The notes below the pieces were generated by a model. That model did no database searches. It had not been told where the DNA came from and saw only the letters and a list, made by a program, of their open reading frames with translations. Of a stretch of 46,617 nucleotides of DNA, positions 7,823-17,147 are shown in pieces; the stretch's first letter is position 1, and every line of letters begins with the position of its first letter. This DNA comes from CAYIYO01 sp964367715 (lineage in GTDB: Bacteria; Chlamydiota; Chlamydiia; Chlamydiales; Criblamydiaceae): the NCBI GenBank assembly GCA_964367715.1, contig CAYIYO010000011.1, positions 1-46,617 on the forward strand, written 5' to 3'. The position numbers and the translations under genes were made by a program.

Positions 7823-8491
7823 CTAACGTTGTCGATTGATCGCTTCAAGGAACTCGCGGCGTAAGATTTCGTCGGAATCAAATTTGCCGCGGAAGACGTT
7901 TGTTAATGCGTGACTCGTTGTATCTTCAATTCCTCTAGCAATCATGCAATAATGCTGCGCCACAAGAGAGACCGCAACACTTTCTGTTTCTAGCAGGATA
8001 GAGAGACAGTCCGCAATCTGTGCAGAAAGCCTTTCCTGCAGCTGTGGCCGCTGTGCAAAGAAGCGTACAATTCTTGGAATCTTTGACAAACCAATCAATT
8101 TTTTATTAGGCAAATATGCCACATAGACTGTTCCCATCATTGGCACAAAATGGTGTTCGCAGAAGCTATTAAAGTTTACTTTTACAAAAACCATGTTCGA
8201 TTTTTTCTCATGCTCGTAATGGTCTTCGACAAAACGGATCTCAGGAAACTTTGCTGCATTTAATCCAGAAAAAATTTCACTGACATACATCTTCGCCACG
8301 CGATACGGCGTACGGGCTAAAGACTCGTCTTCAATATCAAGTCCTAATGCAATCATAATCTCACGAAAATGCGTTGCAATGTGCGCGATCTTTTCTTCAT
8401 CCGTTCTTTGAGGCGCAGTAGGGGAGAGGGGAGAAGGGAAATTTGTTTTTGCTGCTTTTTCAAATATTTTTTTTTCTTTTTCTGTGCTCAT
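7823..8491 (-). CDS. folE: GTP cyclohydrolase I
   Basis: Converts GTP to dihydroneopterin triphosphate, the first step of folate (and queuosine-type) biosynthesis. At 222 residues it is the normal length. The zinc ligands are Cys111 and His114 in SFCEHHFVPM and Cys182 in AQHYCMIARG, spaced as in the E. coli enzyme. LIGLSKIPRIVRFFAQRPQ (133-151) and RGIEDTTSHA (186-195) are conserved active-site blocks. The first 30 residues are variable and Lys/Pro/Ser-rich, as often in this family. The gene starts 2 bases after the stop of the SpoU methyltransferase gene, so it is the last gene of the ABC-F-spoU-folE unit. Confidence 0.96.
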   Translation of the reverse strand: MSTEKEKKIFEKAAKTNFPSPLSPTAPQRTDEEKIAHIATHFREIMIALGLDIEDESLARTPYRVAKMYVSEIFSGLNAAKFPEIRFVEDHYEHEKKSNMVFVKVNFNSFCEHHFVPMMGTVYVAYLPNKKLIGLSKIPRIVRFFAQRPQLQERLSAQIADCLSILLETESVAVSLVAQHYCMIARGIEDTTSHALTNVFRGKFDSDEILRREFLEAINRQR

Positions 8492-8493
8492 AC

Positions 8494-9237
8494 TTACTCT
8501 TTCTGTCTAATAATTTCTCCGGCAGTCAATGCAAATGCATTTGCCACATTCAATGAATTTTTTCTTCCTCGCATAGGAATCTGAAGGATAACATCCGCCT
8601 CTTTCAATAGCGCATCCGAACATCCCGTCTCTTCATTTCCTAACGCCAACGTAAAGGTCTCTGGAAAACAATATGAATGTAAAGGGATCGCCTCTTCACA
8701 CGTTTCCATCACAATCAAAGGGCGCTCGAGCTGTTTTATATCGGTAATTTCCTGGCAATTAACCCATTCATGCGTTTTCATCGAGCAATTTTGCACTTGT
8801 GCATGCGTCACAAAGGGCGTTCCGTCTGCAAAATAGACGGTACGGAATCCCAGTGCCTCCACCGTACGCAAAATGCTTCCCACATTATGTGCAGAGCGCA
8901 AGCGTTCGAGATAAACATCCACAGGGAGCGGAGCAAACGCCAGTTGACGATCGCCTTTCCGAACCTGTGGAAGAAGGCGGTGCTCTTTCAACGATTGTCC
9001 CGCAGCTTGAAGATGGTAATGGTAGCGCTCGGCAATCTCTTTTATCGTTTTGCTGTCGAGGCTGAAAGTGCTTTCCATCCACTCTTGCCACTGCGCATAC
9101 TGCTTTTCTATCTCAGATGCAATCGATCCACCGTTTAGTCGCTGTTCGTAACAAAAGCGAAGTAATTCTGCACATTTTTTGTGCCTTCGCTCTAAAGGCT
9201 GCTCAAGAAACTTCGCTTTGGTGAATGTGCGCTCCAT
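8494..9237 (-). CDS. SpoU/TrmH-family RNA 2'-O-methyltransferase
   Basis: Trefoil-knot methyltransferase that uses S-adenosylmethionine to methylate a ribose 2'-OH in tRNA or rRNA; the target base cannot be told from the sequence. With the start at 9237, just after the upstream ABC-F stop, it has 247 residues. An extension of 10 codons to 9267 would overlap the ABC-F gene and is less likely. Motif 1 is RLRSAHNVGSILRTVEALGF (112-131), motif 2 LALGNEETGCS (197-207) and motif 3 QIPMRGRKNSLNVANAFAL (219-237), all clear. Some 100 residues precede the catalytic domain; they are helical and charged and could be an RNA-binding extension. It is the middle gene of a compact three-gene unit. Confidence 0.88.
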   Translation of the reverse strand: MERTFTKAKFLEQPLERRHKKCAELLRFCYEQRLNGGSIASEIEKQYAQWQEWMESTFSLDSKTIKEIAERYHYHLQAAGQSLKEHRLLPQVRKGDRQLAFAPLPVDVYLERLRSAHNVGSILRTVEALGFRTVYFADGTPFVTHAQVQNCSMKTHEWVNCQEITDIKQLERPLIVMETCEEAIPLHSYCFPETFTLALGNEETGCSDALLKEADVILQIPMRGRKNSLNVANAFALTAGEIIRQKE

Positions 9238-9239
9238 CA

Positions 9240-10832
9240 CTACTTCTTTACAGCTGCCTTTTTCCACTCGAGATATTCTTGTAGCGTTCCTTGGTAGATA
9301 TTGATGCCATCTTCTTCAAAGGCAATAATCTTAGTGGCAACGGCTTCAATTAAGCTTCTATCGTGACACGCCACCACAACCGTTCCCTTGTATTCGTTCA
9401 AGCCCCAGGCTAAAGCAGATACCGCTTCCAAATCCAAGTGGTTGTTAGGCTCATCTAAAATAAGGACGTTATTCTCTGTTAAAATCATTCCCGCAATAAT
9501 TAAACGTGCGGTCTCTCCGCCTGACAATTTATTAATCGGCTTAAAGGCGTCTTCTCCGCCAAAGAGCAGTTTTCCCATTACGCCACGAACATCTTGGTCG
9601 TACGCTTCAGGTTTTTGGCTCTTCACCCAGTCAAAGCTTGAGATGCCTTCGCCTTTATCCATGATGTCGTGGTGGTTTTGTGGAAAATAGCTGACGTCGA
9701 CCTGATGCCCCAATTCAATTTTTCCTGCTTCCGGTTTGACCACTCCAGCAAGCATCTTTAACAACGTTGTCTTTCCACGGCCGTTATTGCCGATGACTCC
9801 AATCTTGTCACCTTTATGCACTTCAAGGGATAATTTCTTGATTACTTCTTTTTCGTCGTAGTTTTTGCTGATGTTTTCGACTTTGTAAACGACTTTTCCA
9901 GAAGGCTGTTTCTGTAAAAAACGGATATAAGGACGCTGAATATTTGTTGATTTTGAATCCTGGGGCTTTAAGCGGTCGATTTCTTTAATACGCGACTGCA
10001 CCTGGCTAGCACGGGTTCCCGCCGCAAAGCGCGCCACAAATTCACGCAGCTGAGCCACTTTTTTCTCTTTTGACTTAGCATCTTGTGCCGCGCGCTCATG
10101 CACAGCTGTCTTTGCTTCGACCATCGCGTCATAGTTGCCTGGATAAAGAATGATTGTCTCGTAGTCGATGTCGGCGATATGTGTCGTTACACTGTTTAAG
10201 AAGTGGCGGTCATGGCTCGTGACAATAAGAGTGCCTTTGTAGTCGAAAAGGAACTTCTCTAACCAACCAATCGATTCAAGGTCCAAGTGGTTCGTCGGTT
10301 CATCAAGGAGCAATGCTTCCGGCTTTCCAAACAACGATTGGCATAATAGAACGCGGAACTGCATATCTGTCGGAATCTCGCCCATCTTCATTTCAAAGTA
10401 TTCGTGTGGAAAACTCATTCCGCTCAACAAAAACTCTGCTTCCGATTCTGCCGAGTAGCCGTCTTCTTCTGCAATGATTCCTTCAAGGTCACCTAAACGC
10501 ATGCCGACATCATCCGTCATCTCAACTTCATACAACTGATCCCGCTCAGTAAAGGCATCCCACAACCGTTTATTTCCCATGATGACAACGTCAAGCACAC
10601 GGTAGTTGATGTAGGCTTCAATATTTTGACGTAAGATACCAACGCGTTTTGGCAAGCTGACATGGCCAGAAGTCGGTTCTTCTTCTCCCATCACAATACG
10701 CATGAGGGTCGTTTTTCCAGCACCATTAGGTCCTGTTAATCCGTAACGATTGTTTTCGCTAAAGGTGGCGGTGACGTCTTCAAAAAGAACTTTACTTCCG
10801 AAGCTTTTAGAGATTTTATTGAGTGTGATCAT
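9240..10832 (-). CDS. ABC-F family ATPase (YbiT-like)
   Basis: Soluble twin-ATPase protein of the ABC-F group, which act on the ribosome rather than as transporters; no membrane segment is present. 530 residues with Walker A at 34-41 (GPNGAGKT) and 348-355 (GNNGRGKT), and Walker B LLLDEPTNHLD (174-184) and LILDEPNNHLD (457-467). The second domain has a normal signature LSGGE (436-440). The first has MGEIPTDMQFRVLL instead, a degenerate signature that is also typical of the YbiT subfamily. The interdomain linker (about 240-300) is charged, as in ABC-F factors. In Chlamydia the equivalent gene (CT348) sits near xerC, as here. It is the first gene of the unit with spoU and folE. Confidence 0.92.
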   Translation of the reverse strand: MITLNKISKSFGSKVLFEDVTATFSENNRYGLTGPNGAGKTTLMRIVMGEEEPTSGHVSLPKRVGILRQNIEAYINYRVLDVVIMGNKRLWDAFTERDQLYEVEMTDDVGMRLGDLEGIIAEEDGYSAESEAEFLLSGMSFPHEYFEMKMGEIPTDMQFRVLLCQSLFGKPEALLLDEPTNHLDLESIGWLEKFLFDYKGTLIVTSHDRHFLNSVTTHIADIDYETIILYPGNYDAMVEAKTAVHERAAQDAKSKEKKVAQLREFVARFAAGTRASQVQSRIKEIDRLKPQDSKSTNIQRPYIRFLQKQPSGKVVYKVENISKNYDEKEVIKKLSLEVHKGDKIGVIGNNGRGKTTLLKMLAGVVKPEAGKIELGHQVDVSYFPQNHHDIMDKGEGISSFDWVKSQKPEAYDQDVRGVMGKLLFGGEDAFKPINKLSGGETARLIIAGMILTENNVLILDEPNNHLDLEAVSALAWGLNEYKGTVVVACHDRSLIEAVATKIIAFEEDGINIYQGTLQEYLEWKKAAVKK

Positions 10833-10903
10833 AGGTCCATCTAGGTAAATAAATTTTCATCTATGTTACCAGAGAAATGTCCTTATTGCAAGAAAGAATG
10901 ACT

Positions 10904-11893
10904 CTATGCGCGTGGATGCGCCTCATCGTAAACTTTTTTCTTTAATGCAGTGGAGACCTGGGTGTAAATCGTCGTCGTAGAAAGCGAACGGTGACCGAGC
11001 ATGACCTGAATCGTTTTTAGGTCCATCCCGTTTTCTAGCCAATGCGTCGCGATCGTGTGTCGTATGGAGTGAGGGGTCACATCGGCAGCAATCCCACTCA
11101 TGACAAGGTAACGGACGAAATTTCTGTCGACAGAACGGGAGGTCAATCTTGTTCCTAGTCGATTCAGAAAAATTGCTTTGGGGTCCTTTTCAGCAAAGTG
11201 GCCGTTGACTTCACGATAGCGCTCCGAATGATTTAAATAAGAATTGATCCAGTCTGCCGCATTTTTTGTGATGGGAACGATACGCTCTTTTCGACCTTTA
11301 CCTTTAAGCTTTACCAATAGGTTCTTGTGATCAAAGTCCGCGCGATCGAGTGCAACAAGCTCGCTGACACGCAATCCGGAGCTGTAAAAGAGCTCGATGA
11401 TTGCACGGTCGCGATAGCCCAGAATAGAAGTTGTATCCGGCTGGTCAAAGAGTTTTTGCACTTGATCGTAGGATAGCGAATGCGGGACACGCTTTTCAAT
11501 CTTGGGTGTGTCTAGATCTTCTGTTGGGTTAACGGTTACAAGCTTATTTAGGAATGCGTATTTAAAAAAAGAGCGCAGTGACGACATGCGACGCACAATC
11601 GTTCTTTTGTTGCTATTGTGTGCGCTGAGATGGGCAAGGAAGCTGCGAATGGTCCGTTTGTCGATGCCATGTAAATCGATCAAGCTATCTTTGTCAGTGA
11701 TCCGCTGCATATACGCCGCGTCGTAGCGAATTTTTTCGGGAAGATTCTCTGGCTGTGACAGTTTTAAAATCTCTGCTTCAATGAAATTTTTCAATGAATT
11801 GAGGTCGATCGCATAATTGCGGACGGTATGCTCTGAGGCATTTTTTATAATGCGCAAGTGATCAAGGAATTGGTAGCAAGCTTTTATATACAT
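10904..11893 (-). CDS. xerC: Tyrosine recombinase XerC
   Basis: Site-specific recombinase that, with XerD, resolves chromosome dimers at dif sites near FtsK at the septum. 329 residues. The N-terminal core-binding (SAM-like) domain covers about 1-115. Catalytic residues are Arg175 (SSGLRVSEL), Lys199 (KGKGRKERIVPI), His275 and Arg278 (TPHSIRHTIATH), His301 (MLGHRSLSTT) and the nucleophile Tyr310 (TIYTQVS). Residues 42-80 form an insertion relative to E. coli XerC. It lies next to rnz and ABC-F, the same neighbourhood as CT347 in Chlamydia, which supports a housekeeping XerC rather than a phage integrase. No attachment site or mobile genes are seen nearby. Confidence 0.93.
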   Translation of the reverse strand: MYIKACYQFLDHLRIIKNASEHTVRNYAIDLNSLKNFIEAEILKLSQPENLPEKIRYDAAYMQRITDKDSLIDLHGIDKRTIRSFLAHLSAHNSNKRTIVRRMSSLRSFFKYAFLNKLVTVNPTEDLDTPKIEKRVPHSLSYDQVQKLFDQPDTTSILGYRDRAIIELFYSSGLRVSELVALDRADFDHKNLLVKLKGKGRKERIVPITKNAADWINSYLNHSERYREVNGHFAEKDPKAIFLNRLGTRLTSRSVDRNFVRYLVMSGIAADVTPHSIRHTIATHWLENGMDLKTIQVMLGHRSLSTTTIYTQVSTALKKKVYDEAHPRA

Positions 11894-11963
11894 GCCTAGA
11901 ATAGATACTCTTTTTAAGAATATTTTTCTATCTATTTTTTTGTTGAATCACGAGCGGTATAGA

Positions 11964-12875
11964 TTATCTGTTTTTCGGGAATGGAAAAACCATTAAGTCG
12001 TTGGCTGCGTATGCATTAGGGAATACTTCGCGTGCTTCTTGCTCAAAAGGACGGCTGTCCGGATACCGCGCAGAGTAATGGGTGAGGACTAATTGGTCAA
12101 CATTCGCTTCTTTAGCAATTGTTGCCGCTTGTTTTGCGGTAAGATGGAAATTTTTTTGTGCGAGATCGCGGTCCTGTTCGAGATAGGTGCTTTCGCAAAG
12201 TAACAGCTGTGCATTGCGCGCAATTTCAACCGCTTCCTTGCAGTAACGGGTATCGATAACAACAGCAATGCTGTCGCCTTGGCGAATGTGGCTGACATCA
12301 TTTAAAGAAATGTCTTTCCCTTCTACTGTGATGCCGCCTTTCTCTTGTAATTGTCTGATCTGTGGGCCGTGCAAGCCTAAGGCCTTTAATTTAGTAGGAT
12401 CATACTTGCGGCTATCAGATTCGGTAATGCGCCAGCCAATATTGGGCACACCGTGGTCCAGAAATGTCGCCTCAATACGAAAATTGCCATCATCTTCTAC
12501 AATTCCTGACTCATAGACAGGATGCTCCACCACATTGATCATTTCGTGGTAGATGGTCCCATAGCGCAGTCTATCAAAATATTTTTTACCAGAGGCCGGG
12601 TAGTAACAATGGATCGGATGCGTCACTTTATCGAGGTTGAGCCGCATCAGCATCGATCCCAGCCCAAGGCAATGGTCGCCATGGAAATGAGAAACAAAGA
12701 TACGAGTGATGAAAGGAGGGGCAATATTCGCGAAAATGAGCTGACGTTGAGTCCCTTCGCCCGGATCAAAGAGAAAACCCTCTTCATTCCAACGAAAAAG
12801 ATAGGCGCCATGATTACGAAAGCGCGTCGGCTGCTGGCTCGAAGTGCCCAAAATGATTAAATCGCGTACGCTCAT
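11964..12875 (-). CDS. rnz: Ribonuclease Z
   Basis: Zinc-dependent endonuclease that matures tRNA 3' ends lacking CCA. 303 residues, the short bacterial form. The metal motif HFHGDH is at 63-68 within RIFVSHFHGDHCLGLGSM. LDHGVPNIGWRI (in the middle) and THYSARYPDSRPFEQEA near the C-terminus are family blocks; the latter carries a further zinc-binding histidine. It has been annotated as arylsulfatase (atsA) in older chlamydial genomes (CT346). It is 70 bases upstream of xerC on the same strand and probably co-transcribed. Its start codon has no clear ribosome-binding site. Confidence 0.94.
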   Translation of the reverse strand: MSVRDLIILGTSSQQPTRFRNHGAYLFRWNEEGFLFDPGEGTQRQLIFANIAPPFITRIFVSHFHGDHCLGLGSMLMRLNLDKVTHPIHCYYPASGKKYFDRLRYGTIYHEMINVVEHPVYESGIVEDDGNFRIEATFLDHGVPNIGWRITESDSRKYDPTKLKALGLHGPQIRQLQEKGGITVEGKDISLNDVSHIRQGDSIAVVIDTRYCKEAVEIARNAQLLLCESTYLEQDRDLAQKNFHLTAKQAATIAKEANVDQLVLTHYSARYPDSRPFEQEAREVFPNAYAANDLMVFPFPKNR

Positions 12876-12962
12876 CTCAATAAAACTCTGTTAAAATATG
12901 GGACAGCATAGCGAAAAATCGATTACTAATCTATAGGAAAGATAGAGCGACTCCAACCTATC

Positions 12963-14165
12963 CTATCGCCAGGCAAAGAAAGGGAGTCGTCCTATGAGAT
13001 ATCCAACCACCGCTCCGACAAGGTGGGCGGTATTTGCAATACCCGGCGTAAATGAGGCGGAGCCTGTGAGTTCCACTGCAAACGACACGGCCTGCAATAA
13101 AACAATCGACAAAAGAAAAACACCAACGAAAATAAGGGAAGAACGCTCTAATTGATACCCCTCCCACGCCGCATTCCGCTGGCGCACCCAAATAAAAGTA
13201 ATCATCGCACAGACAACACCAGAAAATCCGATAAAGTTGGATCCACTCATCAAATACTGCGCCGTGTTGGAGAGGATCCCTGCAATAAGAATCAGCAGAA
13301 GATAACGCATTCCCTTGATCCGACTCTCAATTTGACGTCCTAACATTAATAGCCACGCCATATTAAAAAAGATATGAAGCAGATCATAGTGAAGCAAAGC
13401 CGGAGTAAAAAGTCGCCACACTTCTCCTTGCCTAATCTTTTCAAATAGAGGAACATTGAAATTCCACGGAGCATTCGCATTCCTAAAATGCACAATCACT
13501 TGATCGTAAATTCCTTGCCAATAAGGTGTCTGTAAATACTTCTGAACAAGCATCTTCCCAGGGACGGGGAGGGTGTTAGGATCCTCCAACGACTCGACTC
13601 CATACAGAGAAACTGCTTTATCTAAAAAATCAAACGCAGCGGGATGGTCGTACATCAATGGTCGATTAACGGGCGAAATAGAAAGAGCAGGATAAAATGC
13701 ATGGTTGAGTTGACCATAAGGAATCGTCGGTTGCGTCGCCTCGCTCATAAAAAAGAGCAAGCAGCATACGCCTAAAATAATGAAGGTGAGGATTCCTTTC
13801 TCGTTTTGTTTTCGTGGAAGAACAGAAGGAGAAGGCGTTTTTTTAAATGAAGACCCTTGCAATGAGGGTTCTTGCAGCGAGATAATCTTTTTATTATGTC
13901 CTACGACTGTTGTTCCAGAAAGAGAATGGTGTTCGGACAAAGAAGAGGGTGTAGGAGAGGTTTTAAATTCGTTTAAGTAGCCGTGGGCCTCTTCTGCGCG
14001 GTCTTCGTCAATCACCCAGACAGTGAGTGTTGAAATGCCATACTCGTCACTTCCCCAATCGCTGTTTTCCAACGTTTCAATCTCGTGCGCAATCCCTTTT
14101 GTCGTCAAAAGAGCAGAAAAAAGCTGCGCATCGCGCGGACTAGGTAGGGTGCCGATTATTCTCAT
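12963..14165 (-). CDS. Rhomboid intramembrane serine protease, GlpG-like with a long linker
   Basis: Cleaves transmembrane proteins inside the lipid bilayer. 400 residues. The first 70 residues (opening MRIIGTLPSPRDAQLFSALL) resemble the cytoplasmic N-terminal domain of GlpG. A low-complexity linker of about 50 residues and an extra hydrophobic segment (about 125-145, TFIILGVCCLLFFMSE) follow, then a loop of about 90 residues, then the rhomboid core. Catalytic Ser315 lies in NFIGFSGVVCAM and His381 in ANTAHLVGAVVGYLIG; the family HxxxN is His264/Asn268 (LHIFFNM). At 400 residues it is much longer than E. coli GlpG (276). Its ATG overlaps the stop of the nucleotidyltransferase gene (TAATG), forming a unit with lon. 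Confidence 0.9.
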   Translation of the reverse strand: MRIIGTLPSPRDAQLFSALLTTKGIAHEIETLENSDWGSDEYGISTLTVWVIDEDRAEEAHGYLNEFKTSPTPSSLSEHHSLSGTTVVGHNKKIISLQEPSLQGSSFKKTPSPSVLPRKQNEKGILTFIILGVCCLLFFMSEATQPTIPYGQLNHAFYPALSISPVNRPLMYDHPAAFDFLDKAVSLYGVESLEDPNTLPVPGKMLVQKYLQTPYWQGIYDQVIVHFRNANAPWNFNVPLFEKIRQGEVWRLFTPALLHYDLLHIFFNMAWLLMLGRQIESRIKGMRYLLLILIAGILSNTAQYLMSGSNFIGFSGVVCAMITFIWVRQRNAAWEGYQLERSSLIFVGVFLLSIVLLQAVSFAVELTGSASFTPGIANTAHLVGAVVGYLIGRLPFFAWR

Positions 14166-14719
14166 TATTTTGTTCTGCTCTCTAAATGTTGTATTTTGGA
14201 TACGATCGCTGAAGTGGATAATCCCTCAATGATTTCAACAAGATGAAGCCTCCCCCCATGCTTTTTGACAAGAGCTGACTCAACACACTCTCTTCCATAT
14301 TCCACCCCATTGACATGCACGTCGGGGCGTATCTTTTCCAACACGGCCAAGGGCGTAGTCTCTTCAAACCAAGTGACATAATCAACAAAGGCAAGCGCTG
14401 TCATCATTTCCAAACGGTGCTCTAGTGAAATGATCGGACGAAAAGGATCTTTGTACGCCTGAATAGAGGCATCGCTATTCAAAGCGACAATAAGGATATC
14501 GGCCTGTTGCGACGCTTCAAAAATGATCTGCAAATGTCCCGCATGCAAAAGATCGAACGAACCATTCAACGTCGCAATGGTGACGTTATCTTCACGAATC
14601 ATTGCAACTTTTTCTTCTAGCTGCTCCGGAAAAATCCACTTCTTTCGGCTTTCTTCACTCCAAAATAACGGCGTGCTCAAACGAACGTTCTGGGAAAGCG
14701 ATTTTTGCAACTTCATCAT
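14165..14719 (-). CDS. RfaE2/HldE C-terminal-like nucleotidyltransferase
   Basis: Cytidylyltransferase-fold enzyme that adds a nucleotide to a sugar phosphate or polyol phosphate. About 184 residues from the preferred ATG at 14719, which has GGAG just upstream; an upstream ATG at 14731 lacks this. The nucleotide-binding signature is TLNGSFDLLHAGHLQIIFEA with HxGH, plus ALNSDASIQAYK and the C-terminal EGLSTSAIVSKIQ. The closest match I can recall is D-glycero-beta-D-manno-heptose 1-phosphate adenylyltransferase (single-domain RfaE2), but glycerol-3-phosphate cytidylyltransferase-like enzymes share the fold. Because Chlamydia LPS lacks heptose, the substrate here is uncertain. The start overlaps the 3' end of lon by 65 bases and the stop overlaps the rhomboid start. 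Confidence 0.75.
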   Translation of the reverse strand: MMKLQKSLSQNVRLSTPLFWSEESRKKWIFPEQLEEKVAMIREDNVTIATLNGSFDLLHAGHLQIIFEASQQADILIVALNSDASIQAYKDPFRPIISLEHRLEMMTALAFVDYVTWFEETTPLAVLEKIRPDVHVNGVEYGRECVESALVKKHGGRLHLVEIIEGLSTSAIVSKIQHLESRTK

Positions 14720-17147
14720 AATACTCCACATACAGAATCTTTAGTCCATCTGTTAGATAGCTTTCCATTTCCTCAACATCACGCAAGTTGTCTTTTGGAA
14801 GAATGATAATCTCTAACCCGGAACGGCGTGCCGCCAACAATTTTTCTTTTATTCCTCCGACAGGAAGGATCCGTCCCGTTAGTGTCAACTCGCCAGTCAT
14901 TCCTAAATTATGCAATACAGGCGTATTAATTAACAAAGAAAGCAGCGCAGTCACCATAGTAATCCCTGCAGAAGGTCCGTCTTTCGGGGTCGCTCCTTCA
15001 GGAATATGCATATGCACCTGTGTCTTCTCAAAAAAAGTATATTCTGGTGCATATTTATGTAAAGTACTGTGGAAATAACTCCATGCGATTTCGGACGACT
15101 CCTTCATCACATGCCCGGCCTGTCCGGTCAGCTTCATTTCCGTACGCTCCGCAGGAACCTTTATCGTCTCAATATATAATGTTGCTCCCCCCATTGAGGT
15201 CCATGCCAATCCCATGGCAACGCCAACAGGGGTGGAATCATAAAGTCGATCGCTAGTAAAGACTGGTTTGCCAATAAATTCTTTTAAGTTCTTTTTGTCG
15301 ATGACTTGAGTGGGCAGCTCTGGCGGTTTTTTTCCTTTTTTAGCATGCTCAACGACTTCTTGGTGCTTTACAATTTTAACAGCGGTCTTTCGCATGATCT
15401 TCTTAATCAATCCCTCAAGGCTACGCACACCCGCTTCTAACGCATATCCATTGATGATGTCGCGAATGCCTTCATCAGTAAATTTAATATCCTTCGCTTT
15501 CAATCCCATTGTTTTTCGATTGCGCGGGATTAAATACTTTTTCGCGATCTGTATCTTTTCATCCAAAATATATCCAGATAAACGCAACACATCCATCCGA
15601 TCAAGCAAAGCCGAAGGAATAGTATCCAACATATTGGCTGTCACAATAAACAATACATCGCTCATGTTGCATGGAACATCGAGGTAGTGATCAAGGAAAT
15701 CCTTGTTCTGCTCAGGATCCAACACTTCCAACAATGCCGATGCGGGATCCCCATGATAACTATTTCCGATCTTATCAATTTCATCCAACATGATGACAGG
15801 ATTCATCACTTTCGTAATTTTCAACGCCTGAATCAACTTCCCAGGCATCGCTCCAATATAGGTACGACGGTGTCCTTTGATCTCAGCCTCATCACGCATT
15901 CCCCCCACAGAAAAACGGTAAAACTTGCGATTGAGCGCGTGCGCAATACTTTTTCCAATACTTGTTTTACCTACCCCAGGAGGCCCCACAAGGCAAATAA
16001 TACTTCCTTTAACCCCTCCCGCAAGCTTGCCGACGCTGATGAACTCAAGGATCCGCTCCTTGATATCTTTCAAGCCATAATGGTCTTGCTCCAACACTTT
16101 GTGCGCTTTATCAAGTTCATGACGTTCTTTGCTATAAATGCCCCATGGCATAAGGGTTAGCCAATCAAGGTATCCCCGAATAATGGTATATTCGGGTGAC
16201 TGCATCTCTAATACGCTGAGCTTATCTAATTCGTCTTTAATGACTTTCATCACTTCTGGAGGAATCTCTCTATTCTTTAAGCGTAATTCGAATTTTCCTT
16301 TATCAAGGGTCTTGTCATCACGCTCAATCCCAAGCTCACGCTTAATCGTCTTGAGCTGTTCTTTAAGGAAAAAATCTTTCTGACTCTTATTGATCGTCTG
16401 CTCGATTTTTTCGTTGATATTGCTTTGTAACTTACTAATATCCAATTCTTTACGCAGTAGCATCAACGATTTTTCGACGCGCTTCTCAATGTCAAAGGTC
16501 TCCATCACCTCCTGCAACTCTTTACGCGACGCCGTCGTCAACGCAACAGCAAAATCCGCAAGCTTCCCAGGTTCAGTAAAATCGGAATGTCCCAAAAATA
16601 TCTGGAGCTCTTCCTTGAAAAGGGGATTCAGCTTCAATAAGTCTTTGATGGTCGAAATGATACTGATCGAATACGCCTTTAACTCATCCGTTTGAAGATG
16701 GGGCTCATCCCGAATCTGTACCTTAGCCCGCAAATGCTTACTTTTCGTCGAGGTCGCAGGTTTCAAGACGATCATTCGTTTTTCCATATTGAGAATGACC
16801 TGCGCGCCACCATGCTCCAAAGGAATAACTCTTAAAATACGCGCAACGACTCCAACGCTATAAAGATCAGAAAACTTTAACCTATAGACGTCGCACTCTT
16901 CTTCTTTAGTCAGCAGCAATCCCAAACACTTGTGCGGTGTCTTTGCAATTTGCTTTAATAAGTCAAAATAAGGACCAGGCTCAACAGTAATAGGAGCCGC
17001 CATTCCAGGAAAAAAAGGGCGTTTTTGAATCGGGAAAATATCTAATGTCTCTGGAATAGGATCAGACACTTTGGGTCCATGTTTTTCCTCTTCCATCGAC
17101 TGCAGGAGCGCTTGTTCAAGCTCTATTTCAAAATCAGGTTTGTTCAT
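14655..17147 (-). CDS. lon: ATP-dependent protease Lon
   Basis: Soluble AAA+ serine protease that removes damaged and regulatory proteins. 830 residues. The N-terminal LON substrate domain opens about residue 35 (LDIFPIQKRPFFPGM), then a coiled-coil region (about 225-330). The ATPase has Walker A GPPGVGKT at 388-395 and Walker B VIMLDEIDKIG. The proteolytic domain has the Ser-Lys dyad Ser726 (PKDGPSAGITMVTALLS) and Lys767 (LPVGGIKEKLLAARRSG). All key residues are present. The gene is upstream of and overlaps the nucleotidyltransferase and rhomboid genes. It is divergent from the putative phosphatase at 17391, with 243 bases of intergenic DNA between them. Confidence 0.97.
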   Translation of the reverse strand: MNKPDFEIELEQALLQSMEEEKHGPKVSDPIPETLDIFPIQKRPFFPGMAAPITVEPGPYFDLLKQIAKTPHKCLGLLLTKEEECDVYRLKFSDLYSVGVVARILRVIPLEHGGAQVILNMEKRMIVLKPATSTKSKHLRAKVQIRDEPHLQTDELKAYSISIISTIKDLLKLNPLFKEELQIFLGHSDFTEPGKLADFAVALTTASRKELQEVMETFDIEKRVEKSLMLLRKELDISKLQSNINEKIEQTINKSQKDFFLKEQLKTIKRELGIERDDKTLDKGKFELRLKNREIPPEVMKVIKDELDKLSVLEMQSPEYTIIRGYLDWLTLMPWGIYSKERHELDKAHKVLEQDHYGLKDIKERILEFISVGKLAGGVKGSIICLVGPPGVGKTSIGKSIAHALNRKFYRFSVGGMRDEAEIKGHRRTYIGAMPGKLIQALKITKVMNPVIMLDEIDKIGNSYHGDPASALLEVLDPEQNKDFLDHYLDVPCNMSDVLFIVTANMLDTIPSALLDRMDVLRLSGYILDEKIQIAKKYLIPRNRKTMGLKAKDIKFTDEGIRDIINGYALEAGVRSLEGLIKKIMRKTAVKIVKHQEVVEHAKKGKKPPELPTQVIDKKNLKEFIGKPVFTSDRLYDSTPVGVAMGLAWTSMGGATLYIETIKVPAERTEMKLTGQAGHVMKESSEIAWSYFHSTLHKYAPEYTFFEKTQVHMHIPEGATPKDGPSAGITMVTALLSLLINTPVLHNLGMTGELTLTGRILPVGGIKEKLLAARRSGLEIIILPKDNLRDVEEMESYLTDGLKILYVEYYDEVAKIAFPERSFEHAVILE

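Noticed and set aside
8885..9091. Ser/Arg/Pro/Cys-rich frames within the methyltransferase gene and similar shadow frames elsewhere
   Set aside because: They are alternative-frame readings of well-identified genes, with skewed composition and no ribosome sites.
10904..11893. Phage or island integrase
   Set aside because: The conserved neighbourhood with rnz and ABC-F and the absence of attachment sites or phage genes favour the housekeeping XerC.
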